Of a stretch of DNA of 64,000 nt, positions 1-12,423 are shown one piece after another. The translations under genes were made by a program, and so were the position numbers. The notes under the pieces are model-generated. The model ran no database searches and was not told where the DNA came from. It was given only the letters and a program-made list of their open reading frames with translations. Origin of the DNA: Megalobrama amblycephala (taxonomy: Eukaryota > Chordata > Actinopteri > Cypriniformes > Xenocyprididae); contig NC_063045.1 of the NCBI RefSeq assembly GCF_018812025.1, positions 52,706,579 through 52,770,578 of the forward strand, given 5' to 3'. Position 1 is the first letter of the stretch, and every line of letters begins with the position of its first letter.

Positions 1-1300
1 AGGCAAGCGCGAGCTCCAGGGGAGGGGGGGCACGAGAATTAAAGGGGCCGCAACCTATATATAGGTGCATAGTTAATGATGCCCCAAAATAGGCAGTTAA
101 AAAAATTAATAAAAAAAAATCTATGGGGTATTTTGAACTGAAACTTCACAGACACATTCAGGGGACATCGTAGACTTATATTACATCTTTTAAAAAGAAG
201 TTATAGGGCACCTTTAAAGCGGAACTCAGTAAGATTTGCAAAGCTCCCCCTACAGGTTCCTTCAGTGAATCACACTGTCGTAAATACTCCAAGCACAGCT
301 CTGGACTACAACAACTACACTCACCAGCGCAGTAGTTTTGCAAATACAGTACAAGAAATCTCAATGGAGGTGGGTAATTTTTAAAAGTCACAATATATAC
401 ATTGTTTTTGAATTACCGTAAAGCATTTTGTCACTCCCGCGTGAACGTGAACATGAGGCGAGATTGTGTCGGGTCGGCGAAGCTCAACTTGCAAGTGCTG
501 TTTTCTGGTGTAGACGTGCCAGATGGAGTTAGTGCACGCCTCAAACACACCACTACAAGTCAATTAACCATCGTAAGGACAAAACTATTTATGAAGGTAA
601 AAAAAAGTTACTTAGTTCTGCTTTAATCCAGAATGGCAGCACAGCTAAAAGGTTTGTTTGAGCTGCGCCCTCTACTGTACAGGTGTAAATATGCATTTCC
701 TTCAGCCTAAGGCTTGTTCATTTCACTTTTGGTGTGAACATTAGCCAAAAATATATAACTTTTTTTTGACAAACAAGCAAGCCCAGCCCAGATGAGAAAA
801 AGTAAAGCAAAAGTAATGTAACACATTACTTTTCATAGAAAGTAACTAACACAATCAGTTACTTTTTAGGGAGTAACACAATATTGCAATGCATTACTTT
901 TAAAAGTAACTTTCCCCTGAACCCTTCATCAAATAGCAGAACTCTCAACTCTCGACCATTTCAGACAGCAAATTTCTCTATCAACTACCATTTCACAAGT
1001 TCACTCTTACAAATAATCAGTATGCGTATTTGGCGTGCTGTCCAAGGAGAGGGCTCCGAGCTCGGAATTTGGCCCGAACCCAGAGTACTCCCCCCGTGTC
1101 TCTGGTTAGGATAGTAACCAGGCGAGTGTGAGGAGTCAGGATGGCGAAGGGATTCAGAAAACTGTCGAGGAACATAGGTGGCCATATATATATTTATGCC
1201 TCCTCTAGTACTGAATGGATAAGCAATTTGAACGTGTTCCTCCTGAACTTTGTTAATAAAACATCATATCACAATATAAAGCAATCTATGCACTAGAATT
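1..1300. other. Left flank without a recognised gene
   Basis: No coding exon was recognised here. Positions about 200-260 resemble a dispersed fish repeat (a stretch around 'gcaaagctccccctacagg'). Positions 800-915 hold a degenerate palindromic repeat built from 'ttacttttaaaagtaac'-like words; a related copy lies at 27975-28110. Positions 1030-1170 resemble the repeat at 25027-25200 ('gctgtcc..gaggggctcgag'). The short ORFs here look like chance. The stretch just left of 1301 should be the 3'UTR of the minus-strand heat shock factor gene, but I found no convincing minus-strand poly(A) signal. Confidence 0.45.
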
Positions 1301-4300
1301 TTAAATGACAAAAGAGAGCTCTAAGGGCAGTGTAGTGTTACTGAAGGAGAGGCTGGACGCTTCCTGTGCCAGCTGCAGCAGGGATTGTAAAATATCCGAA
1401 TACTCTCCAGTTTCTCCACCATCATAGCGCTCCTGCTCGGAGTCTGCATTTTGTTGCAGGCTTCTCTGCTGTACAACTGCACAAAAACAATATATTGAAC
1501 AGGGAAATGTGAAGAAAAAAAAAATAGAGTAAGATCTGAGTTCATGTGGTTTTGTGCAGGTGATTCATGTGGGTCTAGCACGGTGTGTGAGAAGGAAGCG
1601 TGGGAGTATATACAGTGTGTGTACCTGTGTCGGTGTGAGGTGTTGTATCAGCTTCATTCTGGCTTCTCTGTTTGATCTTGGTTTCTGTGACGGAGTCTTG
1701 AACAGTAGAGACTTGACAGCCAGGACTAAGGATCTAACATGAACAGGAAACACATCAGATATATGCATGTTAACTATAACTCAAGCAATGTGCTCTTGTA
1801 ATAACCTCTGTTGTGTGATGCTGTAAGCCAGACCTTGCTGAAATTGTCCAGGTCTGGTGAGGGTGGAGAGCAGGAGCGGATTGCTGCTAAACTGGAGTCG
1901 ATTAGCGCCAGTGGATCAGACACATAATTTCTGCTCTCAAGAGAAGAAGAGGAGTGAAATATTAGTTCTGTCAGGACCACTATCGTCAAATATGATTGAT
2001 AATTGCATAGAGTTTGTATTGGCGGTATGGTTATAGCAGCAATAACCCCCTTAGGGTAAACAGAACCGAACCAACATATGCAGACCATTAATGTCAATAA
2101 TTTAACATGTACACATATTTCAAGAATTAGTCTTGATTCAGGGGAATCATAAGGCCAATCCTGACTAAAGAGAGGAGGAGCTGGGGATGGAGGAGGGTAA
2201 TTAGCTCCTGAGAAATGCGTTAGCTGCTGAAAATACTGAGGTGCTTATGTATGGATGCTGTGATAGGCGTCGTATTCCTATTGGTAGATGTGAGTCACCT
2301 GGGAATCAGCTGATGCGAGCTTGACTGACATGACCTGCCAGAACTGACGCTAACGCTTGATAGCTGAACATTTAATCAAAATAATATCAATGCGATGCGG
2401 CTTAGTGCAACCATCAAATTGCAAAGGCTGTGGTTTATTTAAAATATATATTTGTGCTGAGTTTTACCAGATTTTTATGAGAAGTCTTTATAAACCTGTT
2501 GCCAACAAAAGACAAGCTTTAAAAGGTTAGTTCACCAAAAAATGAAAATTCTGTCCTTTATTACTCACCCTCATGCCGTTCCACACCCGTAAGACCTTCG
2601 TTCATCTTTGGAACACAAATTAAGATATTTTAGTTGAAATCCGATGGCTCAGTGAGGCCTGCATAGGGAGTAATGACACTTCCTCTGTCAAGATCCATAA
2701 AGGTACTAAAAACATATTTAAATCAGTTCATGTGAGTACAGTGGTTTAATATTAATATTATAAAGCGACAAGAATATTTTTGATGCGCCAAAAAAAACAA
2801 AATAACGACTTATTTATTGATGGACGATTTCAAAACAATGCTTCAGGAAGCATCGGAGCACAATGAATCAGTGTATCGAATCATCTGTTCGGAGCGCCAA
2901 AGTCACGTGATTTCAGCCATTGGCAGTTTGACACGCGATCTGACTCGATGATTCGATACACTGATTCATTTGTGCTCCGAAGCTTCCTGAAGCAGTGTTT
3001 TGAAATCGGCCATCACTAAGTAAGTCGTTATTTTGTTTTTTTTGGCGCACCAAAAATATTCTTGTCACTTTATAATATTAATATTGAACCACTGTACTCA
3101 CATGAACTGATTTAAACATGTTTTTAGTACCTTTATGGATCTTGAGAGAGGAAATGTGGTCTCACGGAGCCATCAGATTTCAACTAAAATATCTTAATTT
3201 GTGTTCCGAAGATTAACGAAGGTCTTACGGGTGTGGAACTACATGAGGGTGAGTAATTAATGACAGAATTTTCATTTTTGGGTGAACTAACCCATTAACC
3301 CTGCAGTTTTCCGTCAAAATAAGAGCTCAGTAGTTAACATTTGAAAATAAATGAAAATAAACACACGACAATGATGTACTTAAAATGGAAAAGTTTTTCC
3401 TTCAAGTTTTTTTGTGTACAGACAACAACATTGTCAAAACAATCCCTGTTCACATGGATCCGCAAAAACACTGTATTACGCATGCCAGGCCAGTAGATGG
3501 TGATGTCACTTTATAAAGAACAACTACGCGCCTATAGACAGTTTTCATAAATTAATGTTTTTGTAGTTTACACAGAGACAATAATGGTATCGTTTTCAAA
3601 AACTTGCACTTTGAAACCAGTTTTCAAAAAGTTTGCGTTTTTAGGCCCCCAAAACGCCATTGTCGTGTAAATAAACGGCTGAAGCGCATAAAAAGTTTTT
3701 AGTTTTTAGTTGAAAATGGTGTCATGTAAATGGCCCCTAAGACACAAGTATTAGTATTGTAATTTCACAGTTGTATTTATTTTGGCCAAACTGAGCAGCC
3801 CTACAAACAAGCGCAGGTAACATGGAAAACCTCATTCGATTTTTTCCTCAATTGTGCAACCCTATAAAATATTGTACAGAGATATTTATAGAACAGGGAT
3901 CAGTTACAAATGATAAAATAAATGACACACATTATCAGTTTGCCATCTAACCTTTCCTCAGGTGTTTCCTCAGACACCTGGACAGCTGGGTCATCCAGCA
4001 AAGACAACGCCAGCTCCATGGAGGGCAGAGTCGGGGAGGCGGGAGATAAGAATGTGGGGAGAGTTACAGGAAGGCTTTCTGTCACAGGCTCTCTGTAAAA
4101 CAGAAATGATACCAGTGTGGTTCTTCGAAAAGTACTTTCAGTTCCTTTTTTTTTTTTTTTTTTACACATTAAAGAGGAATGTTTAAAAACTTCAAAACAT
4201 TATAATTATACAAAAACATGACTCCTGTAGAGGATGAAGAATACTTGCTGTCTTACTTGCTAGGCTCAGGTGTTTGATCCAACAGGTGGGTGATGTCAGA

Positions 4301-5973
4301 GATGATCATACCATTTGAGTACACATCAGCGGGTGACACATCCAGCTGCCCAGAAACCCAAAGTGATGTCACTTACTGTCAATGTGACAGAAACTGAGCT
4401 ACTTTTATAACTAAACAGCATCATGTCTGATGAAGTGAGTTCACAAATCAAATGACACATAATTTACCACAAGTAGGTCAAACAATAAAGATTTTAGGAG
4501 GTACCTCTTGCAACGAAGGGATCTCTTGGAGGGAGGAAGTGCTTAGGGTGGGATTCACACTGAAGGAGCGGGCATATTTCGGTGCAGACTGAAAATCGCC
4601 AGAATTGTTGATCATGGGGCTGTTAGGGTGGAGAAAGAAAATGCGGTATATGATGAGATAACGAAAAGTGCAAACAATAACATATCTGAATGACTAAGGT
4701 TTTTTTTTTTTTTTTGAACTTACAGTCTCCTTTTGCAACCTTTGATCCCATTTGATTGGACGATGTTGATGATGAACTTAATAATCTGAAAAGAAGTGAC
4801 AGAGGATCAGTTGTATATAGTGACATATAGTGATATATATATATAATTGGACTTTTTCATTTACCTTGCGTAGGATTTTGTGCTGCTGCTGATAGTTCTG
4901 TCTTAATGAGTCCAGTTCTCTCCACAAACTTTCGTTATCCCTTCAGGAGAGAATAAACGGTTCAAAAAATGGCTTTTTAGTCATGGTAGAGAATCAAGTA
5001 TAGCAAGGATGCATTAAATTGACCAAAAGTGACAGTAAAGACATTTATAATGTTACAAAATATTTATATTACAAATAAATGCTGTTCTTTTGAACTTTCT
5101 ATTTATCCAAAAATCCTCAAAAATGTGAAGTAAACCGGGTTTCTACAAAAATATTAATATAATATAAAGTACTAATATATTAATATTAATAAGGAGAAAT
5201 GTTTTTGAGCACCAAAGCAGCATTTTAGAATAATTTCTGCTTTGCCCATATTGGAATAAATTACATTTTAAAATGTATTAAACTAGAAACAGTTATTTTA
5301 AACTATAATAATATTTCATAATGTTATTACTTTTACTGTATTTTTTGATCGAATAAATGCAGCCTAAAATATTTCTTCAAAAAATCTTCTTAGTGTGACA
5401 TGTTTGTGTAAAATATAAGAGTATTTAACTGACTTTTCAGTTCTGACGTCCACTCTTAAGTGTACAAACGAGGCTGAAGTTTACTGTAGGTTTACACTGA
5501 TGAATAGTTTACTTGTGTTGGAGGAAGGCTCACCTGCACAAAGCCATGAGTTTGAGGTCTGAGGAGTCTTGCCAGCCTCTGACATGACTAACCTGAACGA
5601 GTAACTGAGAGAACTGCCCTCCCTCTTCAACTCCACGGCTAACTGAAATCTAGTCATGAAATCACATATACAACACAGCATGAGAGAATGTGAGGGATAG
5701 CAACTGCGTGTGAGTGCTTTGCAGATATCACTGCTGTATCAGTACTGCGAAAGCACCATATGATAACGTTTATCAGCTTCACCTTCCTGCGGATGAGGTC
5801 CAACAGATGAGGCTGAGCTCTCTGGAAGTCTTCGTGCTGAAATTCAACACAATTTACCTGCCTGTCAGCTTTAGGCAAGCCAGCATCCACATGCACCACT
5901 TTGTGGAAGCCATCTGTAAGTGGAAGTCAGACACATACAGTATCATCTATCATGCTATATATATATATATATA

Positions 5974-6037
<64 letters not shown>

Positions 6038-6473
6038 CATACACACACATAAAATCATCATTGTATATCTTTTCATCATTGGCTGAAAACCTACACATGT
6101 TAAGCTGGCGCACAAAGCTGGTCATGTTGCTATGTTTGAAGTAAAGAGGCAGGACTTCCCTGCTAAACCGCTGTTCATCCTGGACAAGAAAACTGCTGCC
6201 ATCCTAACAGACAGGAAACAGGCGGATGTGGTTTGAGTTACATCACTTTATATTTGTCAAACTACTTCTAAAGAAGAGCCCTGGTCTGGCAGGAAACACT
6301 ACTTCATACTTAAAGGGGACTGGAACATAATATTTTATCGCAGGTTTCTATAGTCAGTTTGCTTCCTGTGTTCTATTACAGTTTAGCTCTCTAGTTCAAG
6401 CACTAGAATTTGTTACAAATGTCAGCTTGAAGAACAATTATGATTAGTTAAAGATTAGTAAAGCAATACTTCA

Positions 6474-6560
<87 letters not shown>

Positions 6561-7531
6561 TATTTTAATATATAATTTATATAGTACATAGGCCAATTAA
6601 TTACAGTATAATATACTTATGGTGGTTATATATAATACTTACCACCAGAGGGAGTCGTGTTAATAAAAAACAACTTCCAGGCAAATAATTTAATATTTAC
6701 ATACATATACAAATAAATAATACAAAGACTTGATATACATAAATTTATTCAATAGAAGTAATTAAAAAAATCACACTTTATAACTTTCAATTCACCACTT
6801 TAAAATTATTGTTAAATAGCCTAACTTAAATGGTCATAAGTGTCTTTAAGATTATAAAGATAACACTTTATTTTACTAGAAAAATTTGAGGGTTTTTTTT
6901 TTTTTTTTTTTTTTTTTTGATGGATGTTTATGACAAACATTCTATTTTCGGACGGAAGCACAACGTTCCAAAACTGTTCTAATTCATTCTGTCACATGAT
7001 GCATCGGTTCAGAGCGCACTGTTCCAATCCAAACTCAACACTTACAGATCGTACGTTCTAATAATATAATGAGCAGCGATTGGACGGACAGTGGACCAAT
7101 AGCGAGCTGCCTCCGCCGGCATCAGCACAGTACACGTGGATCTGTTTTGTAAACTAGGTCAGACAGCGCATTTAAAAGTATTACTAATATGGCACCTGAT
7201 TACATCATAATAAACGTCTTCTGGGCAGATAAACAGAACAATGCTAAATAAGTAATAAGATATTCTGAAGAGTTTATTATTATTTTTAAGTTTATATTCT
7301 GAAGAGTTAATATTGTTTGTTGTTTGTACTTTGCTACATACAAGACACGTAAAGCAGTAAATAAGGAACCACTTATAATTATCTAATACAAACAGCAGTT
7401 AAATTAATTCAAATCTGTATTCTGCATAAAATACTCACTTGGCTCCAGCAGATCAAGTCGTTCGTTGACTGAGCCTCTACAAGTGCCCAAAGTTTGCTGA
7501 CAAAAGCTGGGACACTGTGACTGTGTTTCAT
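1301..7531 (-). CDS. Heat shock factor (HSF2/HSF3-type) transcription factor, 12 coding exons
   Basis: Sequence-specific nuclear activator that trimerises and binds heat shock elements. Coding exons, 5' to 3' on the minus strand: 7531-7439, 6203-6095, 5913-5783, 5649-5534, 4940-4865, 4785-4724, 4619-4505, 4345-4257, 4092-3952, 1930-1834, 1733-1625, 1476-1301. All phases agree and give 437 aa. Residues 7-111 form the winged-helix DNA-binding domain, with '[13 protein letters not shown]', '[19 protein letters not shown]' and 'VEFQHEDF'. Residues about 112-196 form the HR-A/B trimerisation coiled coil ('[15 protein letters not shown]', then '[10 protein letters not shown]' and a basic patch). 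Residues 246-255 ('[10 protein letters not shown]') and 315-322 ('DPLALIDS') resemble linker and activation motifs of HSF1-3. The first coding exon encodes 31 residues, as I recall for human HSF2. The protein is shorter than human HSF2 (536 aa), and a C-terminal HR-C is not obvious. The neighbours are not those of human HSF2. HSF identity is firm; the subtype is open. Confidence 0.9.
2518..3297. mobile_element. Palindromic MITE in HSF intron 9
   Basis: A foldback element of about 780 bp. The left end reads 'ggttagttcacc' followed by 'aatgaaaattctgtc'; the right end carries the reverse complement ('gacagaattttcattttt', 'gggtgaactaaccc'). The arms stay complementary almost to the centre near 2900, so the whole element folds into one long hairpin. 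It carries no transposase. It lies inside the 2 kb intron between HSF exons 9 and 10. A truncated copy of the same family lies at 60135-60315, and other palindromes here share the 'agttcacccaaaaatgaaaatt' end motif. Confidence 0.8.
5955..6033. repeat. (TA)n microsatellite with a TG interruption
   Basis: Alternating TA/AT run of about 75 bp, interrupted by a short (TG)n at about 5974-5984. It lies in the HSF intron between exons 2 and 3, only about 60 bp beyond the end of exon 2. Confidence 0.95.
6476..6560. repeat. (AT)n/(AC)n microsatellite
   Basis: About 68 bp of uninterrupted AT dinucleotides followed by a short (AC)n. It lies in HSF intron 1, about 270 bp upstream of exon 2 in the transcript sense. 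Confidence 0.95.
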
Positions 7532-8572
7532 CTCTCCTGTTAAAATCAGAGATGAAGAAAATTTCTGTCTTCCGTGAAGATAAATGTAACACTGCTCTAG
7601 ATTAGCAGACTGTAAGGAGGTAAATAGAGTCCCAGGCTGACCTACACGTGAATTTTCCTGCTGCGACACACCCCCTTGTCCCTCATCCACCAATCGGGAG
7701 CATGGCTCCCTATAGTATACATAAGTCTTGTACTTAAGTACTTGTATTTTTCCTGCCTGTCTTACATAGTCACTCACTTTAAATAAACTTTTGGTATATA
7801 AAAATAGATTTTCAAAAGACTATAGTCTTTGGCTCAAATACCTGAATTCGTCTGATTTGGACTGTATTATAGATATTTAAATAAGACTTTGTGTTTTTAT
7901 TATTATAATAAACAACAGCTAAATCATATACGTGTCTAAACTAAATAGACGAATTAATGTCGTTGTGGTTTAGCAGCATGGTTTTATTATTATGTAATAA
8001 CCAGCGAGTAACTTGATCTGGTATTGTCTACATCTTTTATGGAATATTTATCATGCATGTATATTATATATATGAGTGCGCATGGGTTTGTGTGCTTATT
8101 GTATACTTAAAGTCGTGCTAAATTAAGTAAATTACTTTGTATGTATTAAACTAGAAACAGCCTACGCGTTTGAAGAGGCTTTTATTTTGAATTCGCCACT
8201 TCCTGTGGAAATAGTATAGCTAGCTGCTGCTTCTGCGTTACCTGCATTTCTGCTGCTGTACTGAATCAAGAGTAAGTATATTTTAATTAATTTTATAGTG
8301 TAAATTAGTTTAAAATCATGCTTTATCTATTTCAATTCTGCCTATTACCTGTATTTTTAATTTCACGCCTCAAATTAATATTTTCTACAGCGTGCCCGCA
8401 TAGCATGCTAGAATGTTCTTGAAACGCGATGTTGTGGGTGCCATGGCAACACAAAAACAGTGCAGCGCGAGTTCGCGATACCTCGTCTGTCGTCCGGTGG
8501 TTATATATCTACTTTCCCGTCAAATCTCAGATTTATAATATTCCTGCACAGAACTGATTCAGCAAGTGAGAG
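7532..8572. promoter_or_regulatory. Divergent promoter region between the HSF gene and cfap298
   Basis: The start codons of the two genes point away from each other across 1041 bp. A good splice donor (GT at 8272, context 'agagtaagta') suggests that cfap298 has a non-coding first exon ending near 8271. The 5' ends of both transcripts should lie here. No TATA box or clear heat shock element was identified by eye. The interval has no other coding sequence. Confidence 0.6.
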
Positions 8573-11500
8573 ATGGTTCAGCTGCACGTCAAACGAGGAG
8601 ATGAGAGTCAGTTTCTCTTCAGTACTACAGTGGATGTCTCGATTGAGACACTGACCCAGCAGATCAGCGCGATCTACAATGGAAGATTAAAAGTGGACAG
8701 GATCTGCTCTGGTATGACAGTGATGTTATGTATGTTTATGGTGCAAAACAGCAAAATGCCTCACATTCTTTGGGTTCGGCAGATTTATGTTCTTGACCGA
8801 CGAGTTCATACATAAAAGGTTTTAAAATGCATGTGTTATGTAAGTGGCAGTTGATAGAAGTCAAGTAACGTTACTCACAAGTGTAGTAAAAATGCAGTGC
8901 CTTTCAGTGTTTTTGACAGTTAAACATTTGATTGCTCATTAAATCACAACCATGATACTTTTTATTTGTATTTCCATAGAAATTCAAGAGCTGGCAGATC
9001 ATGGGATCACTCTTCCACCAAATATGCAGGGTCTGACCGATGATCAGATCATGGAGCTCAAACTGAAGGATGAATGGGAAGACCGCTGCATTCCCAGCGG
9101 TGGTGCTGAGTTTAAGAAGGATGAGATTGGACGTCGAAATGGACATGGTAGTCATGTCACATTTAAAGTCCCCCTGAAATCAAAATTTAAATTTTTTAGC
9201 TTTTAGTATGATTATATTAGCCTTAAGGTTATGAATAAGCTGGTGTGTTCCAATACAATGACAAAATTTGCATTTAGGAGATACAAGCATTCAAAACTTA
9301 GTCTCTCACTTCCGCTAAAATGGATGACGGATTTTCATGACATTACATCGCACTTCAGTTTCTCGAAAAATCTTCGGTCCAATCAAATCCTCTTTAGAAT
9401 CTGAAGTCCCGCCCCTCCTACACTATAAACAGACACTGAAGCTGTGACTGAAATAGGTCATTTGTTCACACATTTATTAGTTTCTATATGGTGAATGGCA
9501 CATAGTGCACTATATAGAGGAGAGGGAACGATTCAGACAGTGTAAATATGCTTCCCTTTGACGCGAATGAAGTCCGTTTTTGCGTTAGTGTCACATGAAC
9601 CGCCGCAACGCGAGCACAGTCTGCTGTATAAACGATATAAAGGACATTATGAGTCTAACGGCTCTGGCCGAGCTGTAACATAAACAAAATGCTATTGGCT
9701 ATTTAAAAAAAAGGGGGCAGGACTATTCGATATATCACCCTGTCTTCCTGTTTCAGTTGAAATTACGTCAACACATTGAATAATGCTGCGTGTTCCAACA
9801 CTCTTCAGTGGGCCTTTAAAGTTTAAATTTGAATTGCCACATTAATTGCTATAACTGAACTCTCTCTGCCTTTCCGTTTAGCTCCAAACGAGAAGATGAA
9901 AGATGTTTTAAGGAAAACAATGGAGGATTCCAAGGCTTTAATCTCAAACGTATGAAGCTGTTTTTATTACAGAATACTTCTAAACCTCAACCTTACCCTT
10001 CTGATATGTTTTGTGATATAATGTATTTTCTTCTCTCTAAAGAAACAAGTAAAAGCAAATGTCTGTGTTACCATGGATATGGTCAAAGAGGCTCTAGACC
10101 AGTTGCGAGGAGCTGTGATGATAGTTTACCCAATGGGACTGCCTCCACATGATCCAATTAGAATGGAGTTTGAAAATCAAGAGGATCTTACTGGAACACA
10201 GGTATCTGAGATTTTCCAAATTTAAAATTCTGTCATCATTTACTTACCCTCATGTTGTACACACCTGTATGAATTTGTTTTGTGGAACAAAAAAAGATAT
10301 TTCAAAAAATCTCTTTGTGATGTTTTTGTCCATACAATGGAAGTCAATGACCTCCATTGTTGTTTGGTTCCCAAAAACTTCTTTTGTGTTCTGGAGAAAA
10401 AAGAAAGTCGTACAGTTTTGGAACGACATTAGGGTGTGTAAATGATTGAAATGAAAAATTTTAATCTTTGGGTGGAGTGTTCCTCTTAAATAACTACATG
10501 CACATTACAGGGTTAGCATGTGGCATATTAACTTTAATAATTAAACAGACCAATGTAATTTTCTTTATTTGTTTGATGAACATAGCAAAAGCTGTAATAC
10601 TCTCCACTGCAGGCCTCATTACAAGTGATCCCAGATGAAGAGGCTCAGCTGTGGTGGGCATCTAAAGAACTGCAGAGGAGCAAAAAGCTGCAGGATTATG
10701 TTGGGAAAAATGAGAAAACGAAAATTATAGTGAAAATTCAGAAAGTAAGTGTTCGGTGTAAATTTTGGTGTTTTTTTTTTTTTTGTGACCTTGATCTGGG
10801 GTCAGTTGCATAAACATAGGCATTATGTTATATGTTAAAGAGATAGTTCACCCAAAAATGAAAATTCTGTCATTAATTACTCTCCCTCATTTCGTTCCAA
10901 ACCCGTAAGTCTTTTGTTCATCTTCGAAACACAAATAAAGATGTTTTTGATAAAATCTGAGAGCTGTCTAGACAGCTATGCAACTGAACCTTTGACGCTT
11001 CAAAAAGTTCATAAAGAGGTCGTTAAACTAATCCATATGAATTGAGTGGTTTAGTCCAAATTTTCTGAAGAGACTCAATTGCTTTATATGATAGTTTATA
11101 ATTAGTTTTACAATCTCTTTATGAACTTTCTGAAGCTTCAAAGTTTCAGTTATGTAGCTGTCTATGGAGGGACAGAAAGCTCTCAGATTTCATCAAAAAG
11201 ATCTTCATTTGTGTTCTGAAGATGAATGAAATACGGGTTTGGAACGAAACAAGGGTGAGTAATTAATGACAGAATTTTCATTTTTTGGTCAGCTATCCCA
11301 TTAAAGGTGCTATAGAGGATGTTTTGTTTTATACATTTTTGCAATATTACTTGAAACTGTGTTTACTAACTGATAAAAGACTATTAGGTGCACTGAAAGG
11401 AATAATATTAATATACATCATCTTTGCACAAGGTAGGGCCTTAAAAACATCAGCCAATCGTTTACGCGATCATCGTGTAAACGATTGGCCCTCTGGCTTG

Positions 11501-12423
11501 TCAATCACTGCCATGACGTTCCTTGTGAGAGACATGCACGGCTGCGCGCTCCAGTAACTTTCCACACTCTACTGACGCCGCATGCAATGTTTTTGTCAGG
11601 AGACAGGAGTAACAACTGCAGATTGTGAGTTACCTGTGGTGAGTCCGACATAATGAATCCACTAACACGACACAGCGAATGCCGGTGGTAAACACTTGTG
11701 TTCCAATACTCGTGCACGAGTTTTGGGAGGCGTTCCCTCAAAATGAGCTGTGAAGGAGGGGGGTTGTTCTTATGCATGCGCTCATTTCAAAAACTCACTA
11801 ACAGTCTTTGGTTTCTCAGTCGACGAAAAGATCCTCTTTAGCACCTTTAAGAACTAGCATGACACACTAGGAGTTAGTTAGGGGTGATCAGTCATTTTCA
11901 TTTCACACTTTTCATTATCAAAATTGTCAATCCACATTTTTATGTTCATGACTTGGAAAAAAAAAAGAAGGAAATTTGATGACTAACTTGTAATACTAGT
12001 CTTAGCAGTTTATGCAACTGGCCCCTGGTGTTTGAACTTCTCTGCAAAAAATTTCATTTGGCCCTGGTTTTCCATGAAATGAAAACTGATGACCTTCATT
12101 GCATGTTCATTTTAGAGAGGCCAGGGTGCGCCAGCGAGAGAACCTCTAGTGAGTGAAGACGAACAAAAACAGATGATGCTGCACTATTACAAGAGGCAGG
12201 AAGAACTGAAAGTGAGTGGAGCTGCTAACTAATTATATATATAATATATATAATATATAATAGAGCATTCATCATTGTTTCATGTTTTTTTTTTTTCTTT
12301 TGTTGCTCACAGAAACTAGAAGAGGCAGATGATGACACACATCTTCAGTCCAATTGGTCGGATAGGCAGGCCCTAAAAAGGCAGTTCCAGGGACTCACAA
12401 ATATCAAATGGGGCCCACGATAG
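8573..12423 (+). CDS. cfap298: Cilia and flagella associated protein 298 (kurly)
   Basis: Cytoplasmic factor needed for dynein-arm assembly, ciliary motility and left-right patterning in vertebrates. Exons: 8573-8711, 8980-9147, 9882-9949, 10043-10201, 10613-10744, 12116-12211, 12313-12423. All have GT-AG borders and matching phases and give 290 aa, the human length as I recall it. The start is supported by 'MVQLHVKRGDESQFLF'. Other family stretches are 'LPPNMQGLTDDQIMELKLKD' (exon 2), 'MVKDALDQLRGAVMIVYPMG' (exon 4), 'YVGKNEKTKIIVKIQK' (exon 5) and a C-terminal 'NIKWGPR'. No signal peptide or membrane segment is seen. It is divergent from the HSF gene and convergent with eva1c. Introns 2, 4 and 5 carry MITEs, but all exons are intact. 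Confidence 0.96.
9163..9819. mobile_element. MITE-like repeat in cfap298 intron 2
   Basis: The left edge 'ttaaagtccccctgaaat' and right edge '..cttcagtgggcctttaa' are imperfect inverted ends, both with TTAA. It fills nearly all of the 734-bp intron. The interior has no ORF. The ends are less similar to each other than in the other palindromes of the window. Confidence 0.55.
10205..10492. repeat. Degenerate foldback repeat in cfap298 intron 4
   Basis: Short decayed palindrome with 'attctgtcatcatttactta' near the left edge and 'aaattttaatctttgggtgg' near the right. It belongs to the group of repeats with 'tcattt-actcaccctcatg' words. A similar half-copy lies at 30840-31040. Confidence 0.5.
10835..11304. 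mobile_element. Palindromic MITE in cfap298 intron 5
   Basis: Left end 'ttaaagagatagttcaccc', right end the complement ending 'gctatcccattaa'. The arms are complementary over most of the 470 bp. Its right-hand TTAA (11301-11304) is also the left-hand TTAA of the next element, so the two lie back to back. Confidence 0.8.
11301..11850. mobile_element. Second MITE in cfap298 intron 5
   Basis: Left end 'ttaaaggtgctatagaggat' and right end 'atcctctttagcacctttaa' are inverted repeats with few mismatches, bounded by TTAA. The interior is about 500 bp without a transposase. It abuts the preceding MITE. Confidence 0.75.

Noticed and set aside
5783..5855. Apparent 21-bp 'intron' (gtaaattg...atttcag) within HSF exon 3
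   Set aside because: Far too short to splice, and its translation ('VNCVEFQ') supplies the conserved 'EFQH' segment of the DNA-binding domain.
6920..7075. Cluster of TTC/GAA words near the HSF gene, considered as a heat shock element for autoregulation
   Set aside because: Spacing does not give three correctly alternating nGAAn units, and the site is in intron 1 rather than at the promoter.
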